Below are positions 54,718 to 64,000 of a DNA stretch of 64,000 nucleotides, in pieces (positions within the stretch are counted from its first letter, which is position 1; each line of letters begins with the position of its first letter). The position numbers were made by a program, and so were the translations under genes. The stretch covers positions 18,574 through 82,573 of the forward strand of contig JANQRW010000055.1 in the NCBI GenBank assembly GCA_028284365.1. Reading direction: 5' to 3'. The notes under the pieces were generated by a model. The model was not told where the DNA came from. It saw only the letters and a program-made list of their open reading frames with translations, and did no database searches. The DNA comes from Marinicella sp. Lineage in GTDB: Bacteria > Pseudomonadota > Gammaproteobacteria > Xanthomonadales > Marinicellaceae.

Positions 54718-55844
54718 AATTTTCGATATTTAGCACCTGGTAACTTTTCAACCAATCCAGAGAGTTCCAAAATTAACAGATCAGAAGCGATGTTACTGCT
54801 GCTTAAGTTGGTTCGTCCTACAATATCATCAAACGAGACTGGATTAAAGTCAATTTGATTGAAAATGTATTGTTGAGTTTCAGAAAGCTCAATGTTGGGT
54901 GTCTTCTTATCCTTTTCAAGAGGTTTGGCTGGTAGTTTATCGATTGATGCCTTGAGTTGATCCGATAACATTTCAATGTTAGGCGATAGTTCTTCCATAA
55001 TGTCTTGTGCTGATTCGACCAGTTTGGCACCTTGTTTTATCAAATAGTGGCAACCTTTAGCCAGTGGGTTATGGATACTGTCAGGAATTGCCATCACTGG
55101 GCGGTTATTTTCCATGGACAGCCTGGCGGTGATTAGGGTACCGCTTTTCTTTGCCGCTTCTACTACCAGCGTACCCAGGGAAAGGCCTGCAATGATTCGG
55201 TTTCTGCGAGGAAAGTTGTGGGCGCTGGGTGGTGTATTAAAGGGGAACTCAGAAAGTACTGCACCTTGCTTTGCTATCACTTTTGCCAGTGCTTGATTGG
55301 TTTTGGGGTATATGGTGTTGATTCCAGTACCCATGACCGCCACAGTTTGACCGCCTGCATCGAGCGCAGCTTGGTGTGCGGTGGCATCTATGCCAGCTGC
55401 CAGGCCACTGGTGATGACAATGCCTTTTTTTGATAAGTCATAGCAGAAAGCTTGCGCATTGTTAAGCCCGCCTTGACAGGCATTCCTGCTGCCAACAACT
55501 GCCAATTGGGGTAACAGTAAAGCGTTGGGATTGCCTTTGACAAACAACAAGATAGGTGGGTTACTGATTTGCTTCAGTTGTGGAGGATATAGTGGGTCAT
55601 CAAGAGTGAGGATGTCGTTTCCTGGTTTTTCTAACCAATCCAGCTCGATCCGAATATCATCGTTGTTGGTTGATTTCAGATAGCTAACGGCTTTGGCGGG
55701 GATTTTTAAATCTGGGGCGAATTTTTTTTGGGCCAGGATTGTTTCTATGGATTGGTAGGTTTCAAGTAAAGCCTTTACTCGAACAAAGCCCAGCCCTGGC
55801 GCATTAAGCAAATGCAGCCAGGCAGCTTTGGTTGTTTCCGTCAT
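54714..55844 (-). CDS. dprA: DNA processing protein A
   Basis: Loads RecA onto incoming single-stranded DNA during transformation and protects it. At 376 aa it has an N-terminal SAM-like region, a Rossmann domain with VVGSRNACQGGLNNAQAF (about 115-132), TSGLAAGIDATAHQAAL, VAVMGTGINTIYP, SEFPFNTPP, FPRRNRIIAGLS and VVEAAKKSGTLITA. A C-terminal winged-helix domain begins at about 310. All key Rossmann residues are kept. It follows the LysM gene by 3 bp and overlaps smg. This alone does not prove competence. Confidence 0.96.
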   Translation of the reverse strand: MTETTKAAWLHLLNAPGLGFVRVKALLETYQSIETILAQKKFAPDLKIPAKAVSYLKSTNNDDIRIELDWLEKPGNDILTLDDPLYPPQLKQISNPPILLFVKGNPNALLLPQLAVVGSRNACQGGLNNAQAFCYDLSKKGIVITSGLAAGIDATAHQAALDAGGQTVAVMGTGINTIYPKTNQALAKVIAKQGAVLSEFPFNTPPSAHNFPRRNRIIAGLSLGTLVVEAAKKSGTLITARLSMENNRPVMAIPDSIHNPLAKGCHYLIKQGAKLVESAQDIMEELSPNIEMLSDQLKASIDKLPAKPLEKDKKTPNIELSETQQYIFNQIDFNPVSFDDIVGRTNLSSSNIASDLLILELSGLVEKLPGAKYRKL

Positions 55845-55847
55845 TTA

Positions 55848-57056
55848 TTAGGGCAGCTTGACATAATCATACAGTTTTATTGGACGATTGCCGTCGGTTA
55901 TGATGGCATAACTGATATTATCAAAGGTTTTGAAGACCATAATGTGTCCTGCATATTCCATCGGTAAAGTGACTTTGGCTTTAGACGGTCTAAACAAGGT
56001 TTTGAGGTCATTTTTTGGGTGGATCACCTCATCACGAATAACGCGTTCAGGACTGTGTACAGAAAATACATCGCCTACAGATACGCCTTGTTCTGCACCA
56101 TTACTGATGGCAACAATTTGTCTGCGCCCACTACCAAACAAAGCATTGTTCAAGGCCACAATACGAATATTCTCGTCATTAACGTTTGCGGCTCTTGGTT
56201 GGAAGTAAGGATCAAAGTTAAATTCATCAATTGGCAGGATTAAGTCACCTTTTTTCACTTCGGTGTTAACATCGACAATGCGCATTGATGTGATGTCATC
56301 TGTACCTACTCTGGCGACCTCGGCAACTCCAGTATCGGCAACCTCATACCCTAAGATCTTGACATTTTCCCAGTAAGTCCGATCAATGTATGTTTTCCAG
56401 AACCTTGAAAGTACTGCAGTTGTGGTGTAATCTGATGTTTTTTGCCATTTGAGAGATTCAACTTCATGAGTATCTGATGTTTCCCAAGGGTAGTCAGTAG
56501 GGATTTTCCGATAGACAACAGTTGGGCGAACAATAGCAAAACGATCGCCTTGGCGGGCATTTTTTAAATTACGTACATATATAAGGTCACTCGTTACAGA
56601 AACATTGCGATCTTCCTCAGCGGCAACCACATACGCTGCCAAATCAATGTCTTCTTTGTTTAAGACCCTCAGCTTTCTTAAAAAAGGTTCAATGTCTTTT
56701 AGTGGAATGGTTTCAATGGCAGAGTTATTATCAATAGCTCTGACTTTGGGGCTTAATTTAACCGTTGGGTGAGAGCGATTAACTGTTAAGGCAGGTTTGC
56801 CATTCAGGTAAACCAAATTGATTTGGTCGCCAGGGTAAATCAAGTGAGGGTTTTCGATTTGTGGGTTGGCGTGCCAGATCTCAGGCCACAACCAAGGAGA
56901 CTGTAGAAACACCGCAGAGATGTCCCATAATGTATCCCCTTTTTGAACGACATAAGTATCAGGATGAGACGGATTCAACTCCACTTCTTGTGCCAGAGCA
57001 GAGAAAACAAACCCCATCAGTAACGCTATAATTAAATGTTGTTTTTTAAACATCAT
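55848..57056 (-). CDS. LysM-domain periplasmic protein next to dprA
   Basis: Exported peptidoglycan-binding protein of 402 aa. The ATG at 57056 has AAGGG about 8 bp upstream and starts a signal peptide (MMFKKQHLIIALLMGFVFSALAQ). One LysM domain follows at about 37-85: YVVQKGDTLWDISAVFLQS, WPEIWHANPQIENPHLIYPGD. The remaining 310 residues form a long beta-rich region conserved in gammaproteobacterial proteins at this locus, of unknown role. It is first in the operon LysM-dprA-smg-topA and divergent from def, an arrangement also seen in Pseudomonas. Confidence 0.92.
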   Translation of the reverse strand: MMFKKQHLIIALLMGFVFSALAQEVELNPSHPDTYVVQKGDTLWDISAVFLQSPWLWPEIWHANPQIENPHLIYPGDQINLVYLNGKPALTVNRSHPTVKLSPKVRAIDNNSAIETIPLKDIEPFLRKLRVLNKEDIDLAAYVVAAEEDRNVSVTSDLIYVRNLKNARQGDRFAIVRPTVVYRKIPTDYPWETSDTHEVESLKWQKTSDYTTTAVLSRFWKTYIDRTYWENVKILGYEVADTGVAEVARVGTDDITSMRIVDVNTEVKKGDLILPIDEFNFDPYFQPRAANVNDENIRIVALNNALFGSGRRQIVAISNGAEQGVSVGDVFSVHSPERVIRDEVIHPKNDLKTLFRPSKAKVTLPMEYAGHIMVFKTFDNISYAIITDGNRPIKLYDYVKLP

Positions 57057-57100
57057 CGGCAAACCCTTGATTTTCCTAAAACTTTAGTTTATCCATTTTA

Positions 57101-57130
57101 ATTATAAATTTAAACAAAAATGTGAATCAA
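57101..57130 (-). promoter_or_regulatory. Candidate promoter of the LysM-dprA-smg-topA operon
   Basis: Minus-strand TTGATT (57125-57130) and a perfect TATAAT (57101-57106) are 18 bp apart. Transcription would start near 57094, about 38 bases before the ATG at 57056. The rest of the 414-bp divergent gap (57063-57476) shows only the def promoter and AT-rich sequence; I see no further gene or RNA. Confidence 0.5.
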
Positions 57131-57416
57131 ACTGCAAAATGAGGGGAAAAAGTTAATTTTGGAGGGGTTTAAATCGAAATAAGAGTGTCTTACAGAGACC
57201 TTATCCTCAATTTGTTTGATATGCCACACATGTTTGAAAAACTATACATTTGCGTTATCAACCTAATGGATAACCAACCACTGGCTGTGATTTAAGCTTG
57301 AAACACCCATTATTTCTGCCAATTTGATCAAAACATCAGAGTCAAGTTATGGGCTCACAGTGTTGGTATTTTAAGTAAAAGTTATGTGTTTGTTGATATT
57401 AATAGTTACCGAAGTA

Positions 57417-57444
57417 TTGCCTTAAAGACTGATTAAACTATAAG
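57417..57444 (+). promoter_or_regulatory. Candidate def promoter
   Basis: TTGCCT (57417-57422) and TATAAG (57439-57444) lie 16 bp apart, giving a start near 57451 and a leader of about 26 bases before the def ATG at 57477. Confidence 0.4.
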
Positions 57445-57476
57445 ATGTGATGTCAGAATAACCACAAGATTTACCT

Positions 57477-57971
57477 ATGACACAATTGAATATCTTGACC
57501 TTACCCGATTCGAGGCTGAAAACCGTTGCTAAACCCATAGAGGCAATCGATGCTTCAATTAAATTACTGGCAGCTGATATGCTGGAAACCATGTATGCAG
57601 CTCCCGGCATTGGTTTGGCTGCAACTCAAGTCAATCATCACGTTCAAATGGTGGTGGTCGATGTTTCTGAAGAAAAGGATCAGCCACTGGTGCTGATTAA
57701 CCCTGAAATTATTGAAAAAACAGGGGTTCAGGTTCATGAAGAAGGTTGCCTTTCTGTTCCCGGAATATATGCAAAAGTTAAAAGAGCGAATGAAATTGTG
57801 GTCAAGTATCAGGATTTAGCCGGCCAACAACAGGAACTGGTAGCTGATGGTTTGTTGGCCGTGTGTATTCAGCATGAACTTGATCACCTGAAAGGTATTG
57901 TTTTTTTGGATCATTTATCGGTTTTAAAGCGCAAGTTGGCCATTAAAAAACTGGCCAAATTCAGTGGTTGA
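57477..57971 (+). CDS. def: Peptide deformylase
   Basis: Removes the formyl group from nascent N-terminal methionine. It has 164 aa and all three active-site motifs: GIGLAATQ (about 44-51), EEGCLSVPG (about 88-96, metal Cys91) and QHELDHLKG (about 132-140, metal His133 and His137, catalytic Glu134). It is divergent from the LysM gene. The usual next gene, fmt (methionyl-tRNA formyltransferase), and rsmB/sun are absent here; instead the convergent purA begins 46 bp away. Def is therefore monocistronic in this organism. Confidence 0.97.
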   Translation: MTQLNILTLPDSRLKTVAKPIEAIDASIKLLAADMLETMYAAPGIGLAATQVNHHVQMVVVDVSEEKDQPLVLINPEIIEKTGVQVHEEGCLSVPGIYAKVKRANEIVVKYQDLAGQQQELVADGLLAVCIQHELDHLKGIVFLDHLSVLKRKLAIKKLAKFSG

Positions 57972-58017
57972 ACGCTTTGTCGTGTAAGCAGAGAATTGGT
58001 TACCGAGTGTCCATTGG

Positions 58018-59482
<1,465 letters not shown>

Positions 59483-59486
<4 letters not shown>

Positions 59487-60355
59487 TTCGGACTTTGTTC
59501 TCTGAAATATTTAAAGAATTCCGAGTTGGGGTCTAACACCATAACGTTGCCAGAACCTGGTTGAAAACTTTTTGCATAGGCTTCCAAAGATCTGACAAAA
59601 GCAAAGAATTCTGGGTTCTTGTTGTGTGCCTCTGCAAACAACTTAGTTGCCTCAGCATCTCCTTCACCACGAATGACAGCAGCCCGTTGTTCAGCATCGG
59701 CCAGCATGATACGGATTTGTTTGTCTGTGTTGGCACGGATGTTGATGGATTCTTTGCGGCCAGTTGAGCGGTGTTCAGCTGCCTCAACCAAACGCTCTGA
59801 GCGCATGCGGTTGTAGACTGACTCATTGACTGATTGGTCCAGGTTAATCTGTTTGATTCTTACGTCAACTATTTCTACACCATAATCGGCAGCACGCGCC
59901 TTGGTTTGTGAGCGAAGGTTTTCCATTAACTCGATCCGTTGCGTTGAGATCGCTTGGTCTAGGGTTCTTATTGAAAACTCTTCTTGTAGGGCATTTTTGA
60001 CTACCCCGGTTAAATTGGCATTGGCTTTAGCAATTAGACCTGCGTTTGAGGTGTAGAAGGTTTTAACATCTTCAATTCGCCACTTGACGTAGTAGTCAAC
60101 CATCAGGTATTCATTATCGGTGTTAAACACACGTTCAGGAGCGTTATCCAAAGTTTGGATGCGACGGTCGAATTTGACAATGTTATTCACGATGGGGGTT
60201 TTGAAATGTAAACCAGGCTCGTAACCAGCTTGTACCACTTCACCAAAACGCAGCTTAACAGCAGTTTGTTTTTCATCTACGGTGAACAGGAAAAAACTGG
60301 CGATAACAGCCAGCACCAAGGTCCCAAAAATAACGGTAAATAATTTATTCATCAT
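59483..60355 (-). CDS. hflC: HflC, SPFH-domain modulator of FtsH
   Basis: Membrane-anchored, periplasm-facing band-7/SPFH protein that forms the large HflK-HflC cage around FtsH and controls its proteolysis. It has 290 aa, shorter than E. coli (334). One N-terminal membrane segment (KLFTVIFGTLVLAVIASFFLF) is followed by the SPFH core, with EKQTAVKLRFGEVV, PGLHFKTPIV and RRIQTLDNAPERV. Next come a helical stretch (about 185-260, GEGDAEATKLFAEAH) and a short C-terminal region. It overlaps hflK and yjeT. Confidence 0.96.
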
Positions 60356-61527
60356 TGACCTCCTCTACCACGACGTGTGGTGCGATTGTTGTTTCTGTTG
60401 GTGGTGTTTTTCGTGTTGTTAGTTGGCGGTGTAACCACAGATGTACCTAAATCCAGAGGTTGCTCTTGCATGCTTCTGGGTGAGTTTTTCATCAACTGAT
60501 CCAGTGGCAAGTACATCATGCTGTTGCCCGCATCTTGATCCATGACTACTTTTGAGGTATCGCCCAAAACACTTTCCATGGTCTCAAGAAACAACCGTTG
60601 GCGAGTAACTTCTGGGGCAATTTCATATTCATTACGCAGCAGGTTAAAACGATCTGCTTTACCTGATGCTTCAGCGATAATTGACTCTTTATAGGCTTCA
60701 GCTTCTTGAACTATTTTCAACACCTTACCTTCAGCTTCCGGAATGCGTGCATTGGCGTATTCATTGGCTTGGTTGATGAAGGTTTTTTGATCCTCGCGTG
60801 CCTTAACCACATCATCGAAAGCTTCCTTGACTGCATAAGGCGGGTGAACTTCGGTGATGTTGACTTGAGTAATCTGGATGCCGGTTTTGTAATCATTCAG
60901 CATAGACTGAATTTCTTCACGTGCTTGTTGGTTAACTGCTGTTCTGTTTTCGTTAATGATAAAGTCCAAAGTTCGGGTACCAGCAACTTGGCGCATCACG
61001 GATTCTGATACTTGGCGTACTGTGTTTTGTGGGTTCGCCACGCTGAACAAGTAATCATTAACCCTTTCTTCAGCAATTCTGTATTGAATTGAATAATCAA
61101 TTTCAATCAGGTTTTTATCTTCGGTCAACATTTGGCCGTTGTTATCTTCTTGTCGAATGGTTTCAACATTAACCCGAAAAACCTTGGCAAAAGGTTGGGG
61201 CAAGGTAAAGCGCAAACCAGGCTGCATGGTGTGAGAATATTCACCAAAGACCAACACCACACCTCTTTCGGCTTGCTGGATTTGGTAGGCAGAACTGTAC
61301 AAGCCCAGGCCAAGTAAGCCGATGACTAAAAGCAGTACAGGTGCTTGATTACCTTTGGAGCCACCACTTGCAGATGAGCCACCACCAAAGATACGTTTTA
61401 TAGAATTAAATAAATCACTGAGGATTTGATCAAACTCAGGTGGTTTGTTGCCGCCAGGTCGATTATTATTCGGCCGGTTATTATCGGGTTTTTTACCACC
61501 CGAGTTGCCAGGTTCATTCCAAGGCAT
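60352..61527 (-). CDS. hflK: HflK, SPFH-domain modulator of FtsH
   Basis: Partner of HflC in the FtsH cage; 391 aa. The Gly/Asn/Pro-rich cytoplasmic N-terminus (MPWNEPGNSGGKKPDNNRPN) is characteristic. The membrane segment is APVLLLVIGLLGLGLYSSAY (about 67-86). The SPFH domain has AERGVVLVFGEYSHTMQPGL and EDKNLIEIDYSIQYRI. The helical region has DVVKAREDQKTFINQANEYA and AEAYKESIIAEASGKADRF. The C-terminal tail is rich in Asn, Thr and Arg. GGAGAAACC precedes the ATG. It follows hflX by 16 bp. Confidence 0.97.
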   Translation of the reverse strand: MPWNEPGNSGGKKPDNNRPNNNRPGGNKPPEFDQILSDLFNSIKRIFGGGSSASGGSKGNQAPVLLLVIGLLGLGLYSSAYQIQQAERGVVLVFGEYSHTMQPGLRFTLPQPFAKVFRVNVETIRQEDNNGQMLTEDKNLIEIDYSIQYRIAEERVNDYLFSVANPQNTVRQVSESVMRQVAGTRTLDFIINENRTAVNQQAREEIQSMLNDYKTGIQITQVNITEVHPPYAVKEAFDDVVKAREDQKTFINQANEYANARIPEAEGKVLKIVQEAEAYKESIIAEASGKADRFNLLRNEYEIAPEVTRQRLFLETMESVLGDTSKVVMDQDAGNSMMYLPLDQLMKNSPRSMQEQPLDLGTSVVTPPTNNTKNTTNRNNNRTTRRGRGGQ

Positions 61528-61543
61528 AGGTTTCTCCAGTTAG

Positions 61544-62884
61544 TTACCAGTTTTGTGGGTTTTCATTTACTGCGACATCATTATCAGCCAGTAACTGGCT
61601 AATAAAATGGGCGCTTTCATCATCGCCCTTGGCTAATTGTCGCCATTTTGCCAGCGGTAATTCTACCGCAAGTTGCCACTGACCCTGATCATTAAAAGCT
61701 TCGCTGCGAATGGCATCAAGTTCATAAAATTGAGCGCGCAGTCTAGCCTGACTCATGGGCAAGACAAAGCTAAAGGCTACATGGGTACGATGCAGGCGTT
61801 CTTCAATGGCTTTTAACAATAAATCAACGCCTAAGTTTTTATGTGCTGAAATCCAAACTTTATCAGCACCGCCAGAATCACTTGGTTGCCAGGCAGGATG
61901 AGCCCCTGAGTGATCTATTTTATTGTAAATTTCTATCACTGGAACAGCGTCAATTTCTAATTCACCCAGCACTTTATAAACCTCACTCATGTGGTCACGG
62001 TGCTCGGGATTGCTGTCATCAATCACGTGTAACAGCACATCTGCATCAAGCGCTTCTTGTAAAGTGGCTCGGAATGCAGCAACCAGTTCATGTGGTAAGT
62101 CACGCACAAAACCGACTGTATCGCTGATAACTGCCTGTGAACCAGGGATGGCTGTGAATTGTCTGACTGTGGGGTCCAGGGTAGCAAACAGTTGATCCTT
62201 GGCGTAGACCTCAGCGTCAGTGATTAAATTGAACAGTGTTGATTTACCGGCATTGGTATAACCGACCAGGGCCAACATCTTGGTGCCTGACTTTTTCCGT
62301 TGTTTGCGTCCCTGTTCACGCTGACGCATGACTTTATCGAGTTTGGCATTCAATGATTTAACCCGGGCATTGAGCAGTCTGCGGTCAGTTTCCAGTTGGG
62401 TTTCGCCAGGACCGCGCATGCCGATACCGCCTTTCTGACGCGCTAAATGTGTCCAGCCCCGCACCAAGCGAGTTGACATGTGTCTAAGTTGTGCCAACTC
62501 AACCTGTAGTTGGCCTTCATAAGAACGGGCTCGTTGTGCAAAAATATCTAAAATCAAGGTTCGCCGATCTAAAACCCGGGCTTTGACCAAGGCTTCTAAG
62601 TTTCGTTCTTGGATGGGGCTTAGAGCCGCATCCACGACCACCACGTCAGCTTCATGAATGTTCACTGCCGCAGCCAATTCTTCAGCCTTGCCTTTGCCAA
62701 TATAGTATTTTGAATCAACAGTTTGGCGAGTGCTGGTAATGACATCAAAAATCTCTGCACCTGCTGTAGTTACCAGTTCTCTGAATTCAGCAATGCGATC
62801 AGGTTGTTCAGCACGCTGTGAACGTTGTATAGGCGTGGGGCACAACAGGATGGCGCGATCACCTCTTTCGGATCTATCAAACAA
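61544..62884 (-). CDS. hflX: Ribosome-associated GTPase HflX
   Basis: GTPase that binds 50S subunits and can split stalled ribosomes. It has 446 aa and starts with TTG (AAGG about 8 bp upstream). The N-terminal HflX domain has SKYYIGKGKAEELAAAV and VVVDAALSPIQERNLE. A coiled linker with GGIGMRGPGETQLETDRR (about 158-175) follows. G-domain motifs are GYTNAGKSTLFN (G1), DTVGFVRDLPH (G3), NKID (G4) and WISAHKNLGV (G5). It is separated from hfq by a strong terminator, so it may have its own promoter or depend on readthrough. Confidence 0.97.
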   Translation of the reverse strand: MFDRSERGDRAILLCPTPIQRSQRAEQPDRIAEFRELVTTAGAEIFDVITSTRQTVDSKYYIGKGKAEELAAAVNIHEADVVVVDAALSPIQERNLEALVKARVLDRRTLILDIFAQRARSYEGQLQVELAQLRHMSTRLVRGWTHLARQKGGIGMRGPGETQLETDRRLLNARVKSLNAKLDKVMRQREQGRKQRKKSGTKMLALVGYTNAGKSTLFNLITDAEVYAKDQLFATLDPTVRQFTAIPGSQAVISDTVGFVRDLPHELVAAFRATLQEALDADVLLHVIDDSNPEHRDHMSEVYKVLGELEIDAVPVIEIYNKIDHSGAHPAWQPSDSGGADKVWISAHKNLGVDLLLKAIEERLHRTHVAFSFVLPMSQARLRAQFYELDAIRSEAFNDQGQWQLAVELPLAKWRQLAKGDDESAHFISQLLADNDVAVNENPQNW

Positions 62885-63021
62885 TGTAAGTACCTTGCTT
62901 CCTTTCTTTCATTGAACCTTCGAAAACTGGTAGTCTTGTTTGGATTTTGATGGCATTAAAAAGCTGACGATTGTGGATGCTTGTTTGCATGGTGTTTTTA
63001 TTTGATTTAAACCAGTTGTTC

Positions 63022-63056
63022 AATAAAAAAGCAGTTCCAAGTGTTGAAACTGCTTT
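63022..63056 (-). terminator. Rho-independent terminator of hfq
   Basis: AAAGCAGTT (63028-63036) and AACTGCTTT (63048-63056) make a perfect 9-bp stem with an 11-nt loop. Read on the minus strand it is followed by TTTATTG (63021-63027). It starts 25 bp after the hfq stop and precedes hflX. Confidence 0.85.
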
Positions 63057-63081
63057 AATCAATCCTGATTTTTGTGCTGTA

Positions 63082-63321
63082 TCAGTCCTCGCCATCCTGT
63101 TGGATTTTATACGTGCTGACATTTTTAGCTGGCACGATGGTTGAGATCGCATGTTTATAGACCAGCTGGTTGGTTGTGTTATTCAACACAATTACGAATT
63201 GATCAAAAGACTCAACGGTGCCTTGTAGTTTAATGCCATTCATTAAAAAAACTGACACAGGAATACGATCTTTACGTAAAGCATTTAAAAAAGGATCTTG
63301 TAATGTTTGTGATTTAGACAT
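63082..63321 (-). CDS. hfq: RNA chaperone Hfq
   Basis: Hexameric Sm-like RNA-binding protein that pairs small RNAs with mRNAs. The ATG at 63321 ([18 protein letters not shown]) is the family start and has AAGG about 9 bp upstream; two in-frame ATGs lie further out. Sm1 is [25 protein letters not shown] and Sm2 is [15 protein letters not shown]. Proximal-face QDPFLN and YKHAIST residues are present. At 79 aa the disordered C-terminal tail is much shorter than in E. coli. It is followed by a strong terminator. A -10-like TAGAAT (63357-63362, minus strand) is upstream, without a clear -35. Confidence 0.97.
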   Translation of the reverse strand: MSKSQTLQDPFLNALRKDRIPVSVFLMNGIKLQGTVESFDQFVIVLNNTTNQLVYKHAISTIVPAKNVSTYKIQQDGED

Positions 63322-63472
63322 GGTAGCTACCTTACTCATTATTATTTTATGAGAATATTCTAGCATACAGCTATTGAAAAATTGCTGCTTAATTTTGAAA
63401 TGCCGGCAGTAACTTTTTAAGTAAAGTAAAGGGTCATTTAGTCTATTTCAATAATTCTATAATTTGAAAATT

Positions 63473-63760
63473 TTAATTTTGAGGAACTTGCATTTTCACC
63501 AGAAAAATTATGTAGCTCTTGCCCAATCCATATTTTTGCAAGCTGGGTGTTATTCCAACTGGTTGAGGTTGTTGATCAACAGCGTGTTTGAAAATACTAC
63601 CCCAATTAACAAAATAATCTTTTTTCTCTCCGTTGGAGTGTATTCCAAACCCAAGTTTTTTACCGAGGTAGCTGACTGATTCAGGTTCTAAGTTTGGGTA
63701 GTGTGTTACTACTTCAGGGTCATTTGGTACGTTAATGATTATTGGTACAGGTGGTTCCCG
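63473..63760 (-). pseudogene. Probable gene remnant, 95 open codons without a start
   Basis: The minus strand is open from just after a TAG (63761-63763) to the TAA at 63473-63475. The translation looks protein-like: VPIIINVPNDPEVVTHYPN, LGKKLGFGIHSNGEKKDYF, VNWGSIFKHAVDQQPQPVG and LGKSYIIFLVKMQVPQN. Yet no ATG, GTG or TTG occurs in the first two thirds. It may be the 3' part of a larger gene whose beginning has decayed. A plus-strand ORF over the same bases looks less protein-like. The family is not recognised. Confidence 0.35.
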
Positions 63761-63886
63761 CTAAATTCAAAGTCACTGCAAGACTTTCATGAGTAATTAA
63801 TCAAGCGAAAATGATGAAAAAAAGTTTTGGTATTTTCAGCATCAAGTGTTTTAAGCGTCAAAGGCAATCATTTTTGTTGATATAGG

Positions 63887-64000
63887 AGAGTTCCTGAGCA
63901 ACTCGACCCGCCGAGCCGGTTAGGCAGAGTATGAAATCATGGCGGTTTGCCGCAGGCAAGAAGCCTTGATGTAATGCTCGATTAGCCGTGAGCGAAGCGG
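63887..64000. repeat. GC-richer structured element cut by the right edge
   Basis: After about 500 bases of AT-rich sequence the composition changes sharply. The stretch holds several short hairpins: CTCG/CGAG (63902-63914), GCGG/CCGC around a TTTG loop (near 63945), AGGC/GCCT around AAGAA (near 63957-63969), and GCTC/GAGC near 63978-63994. It resembles a dispersed intergenic repeat or a structured RNA more than a gene, although one minus-strand frame is open from the edge to a TAA near 63922. The rest lies outside the window. Confidence 0.3.

Noticed and set aside
63464..63679. A 71-codon plus-strand ORF near the right end
   Set aside because: It starts with TTG without a ribosome site, and the opposite strand over the same bases looks more protein-like.
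63919..63925. GTTAGGC as an integron attC core site
   Set aside because: The paired RYYYAAC site at suitable spacing and the expected internal arms are missing.

Overview
The window looks like chromosomal DNA of a low-GC (estimated by eye, low forties percent) gammaproteobacterium. The best evidence is gene order: hfq-hflX-hflK-hflC-yjeT-purA is the enterobacterial order, and LysM-dprA-smg-topA next to a divergent def is a known gammaproteobacterial arrangement. A Kdo transferase (waaA), a class A penicillin-binding protein and a TonB-dependent receptor confirm a Gram-negative envelope. No phage, insertion sequence, CRISPR array, tRNA or rRNA gene was seen. Traits such as split glycine dehydrogenase, TopA without zinc fingers and def without fmt suggest a lineage away from the enterics, but the genus cannot be fixed from the sequence alone.

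Layout. 1-6.6 kb (minus strand): a partial dgkA, gcvPB, a TonB-dependent receptor with a Fur-box-like promoter, and a BarA-type hybrid sensor kinase. 6.8-12.1 kb (minus): a giant glycosyltransferase with three catalytic modules and a secreted DUF4412-like protein. 12.2-19 kb (plus): PBP1b, a TPR lipoprotein overlapping the YoaA helicase, and a secreted FG-GAP repeat protein. 19-38.6 kb: an accessory surface-glycan island with two sulfotransferases, three or four glycosyltransferases, three methyltransferases, an RmlB-like epimerase/dehydratase, two multi-spanning membrane proteins, an OafA-type acyltransferase, an MBOAT/SGNH-like acyltransferase pair, a Kelch-like protein and a highly expressed-looking secreted protein. 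38.6-42.5 kb (minus): a metallophosphoesterase lipoprotein and a secreted protein with an S74-type chaperone domain. 42.7-45.3 kb: polA.

45.3-45.8 kb is a gene-free, AT-rich gap between convergent genes. It is packed with perfect palindromes and DnaA-box matches and is the most origin-like stretch in the window. 45.8-57 kb (minus): a TauE-type permease, a frameshifted small gene, a HerA-like ATPase (YjgR), an M17 aminopeptidase, ElaA, WaaA, TopA, Smg, DprA and a LysM protein. 57.5 kb: def on the plus strand. 58-63.3 kb (minus): purA, yjeT, hflC, hflK, hflX and hfq. The right end holds an apparent gene remnant and a GC-richer structured element cut by the window edge.

How the genes work together: the right part is housekeeping (RNA-binding regulation, membrane protein quality control, purine synthesis, DNA uptake and topology). 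The 19-38 kb part probably makes and decorates a cell-surface or exported glycan with sulfate, methyl and acyl groups. The left part serves iron uptake, sensing and envelope synthesis.
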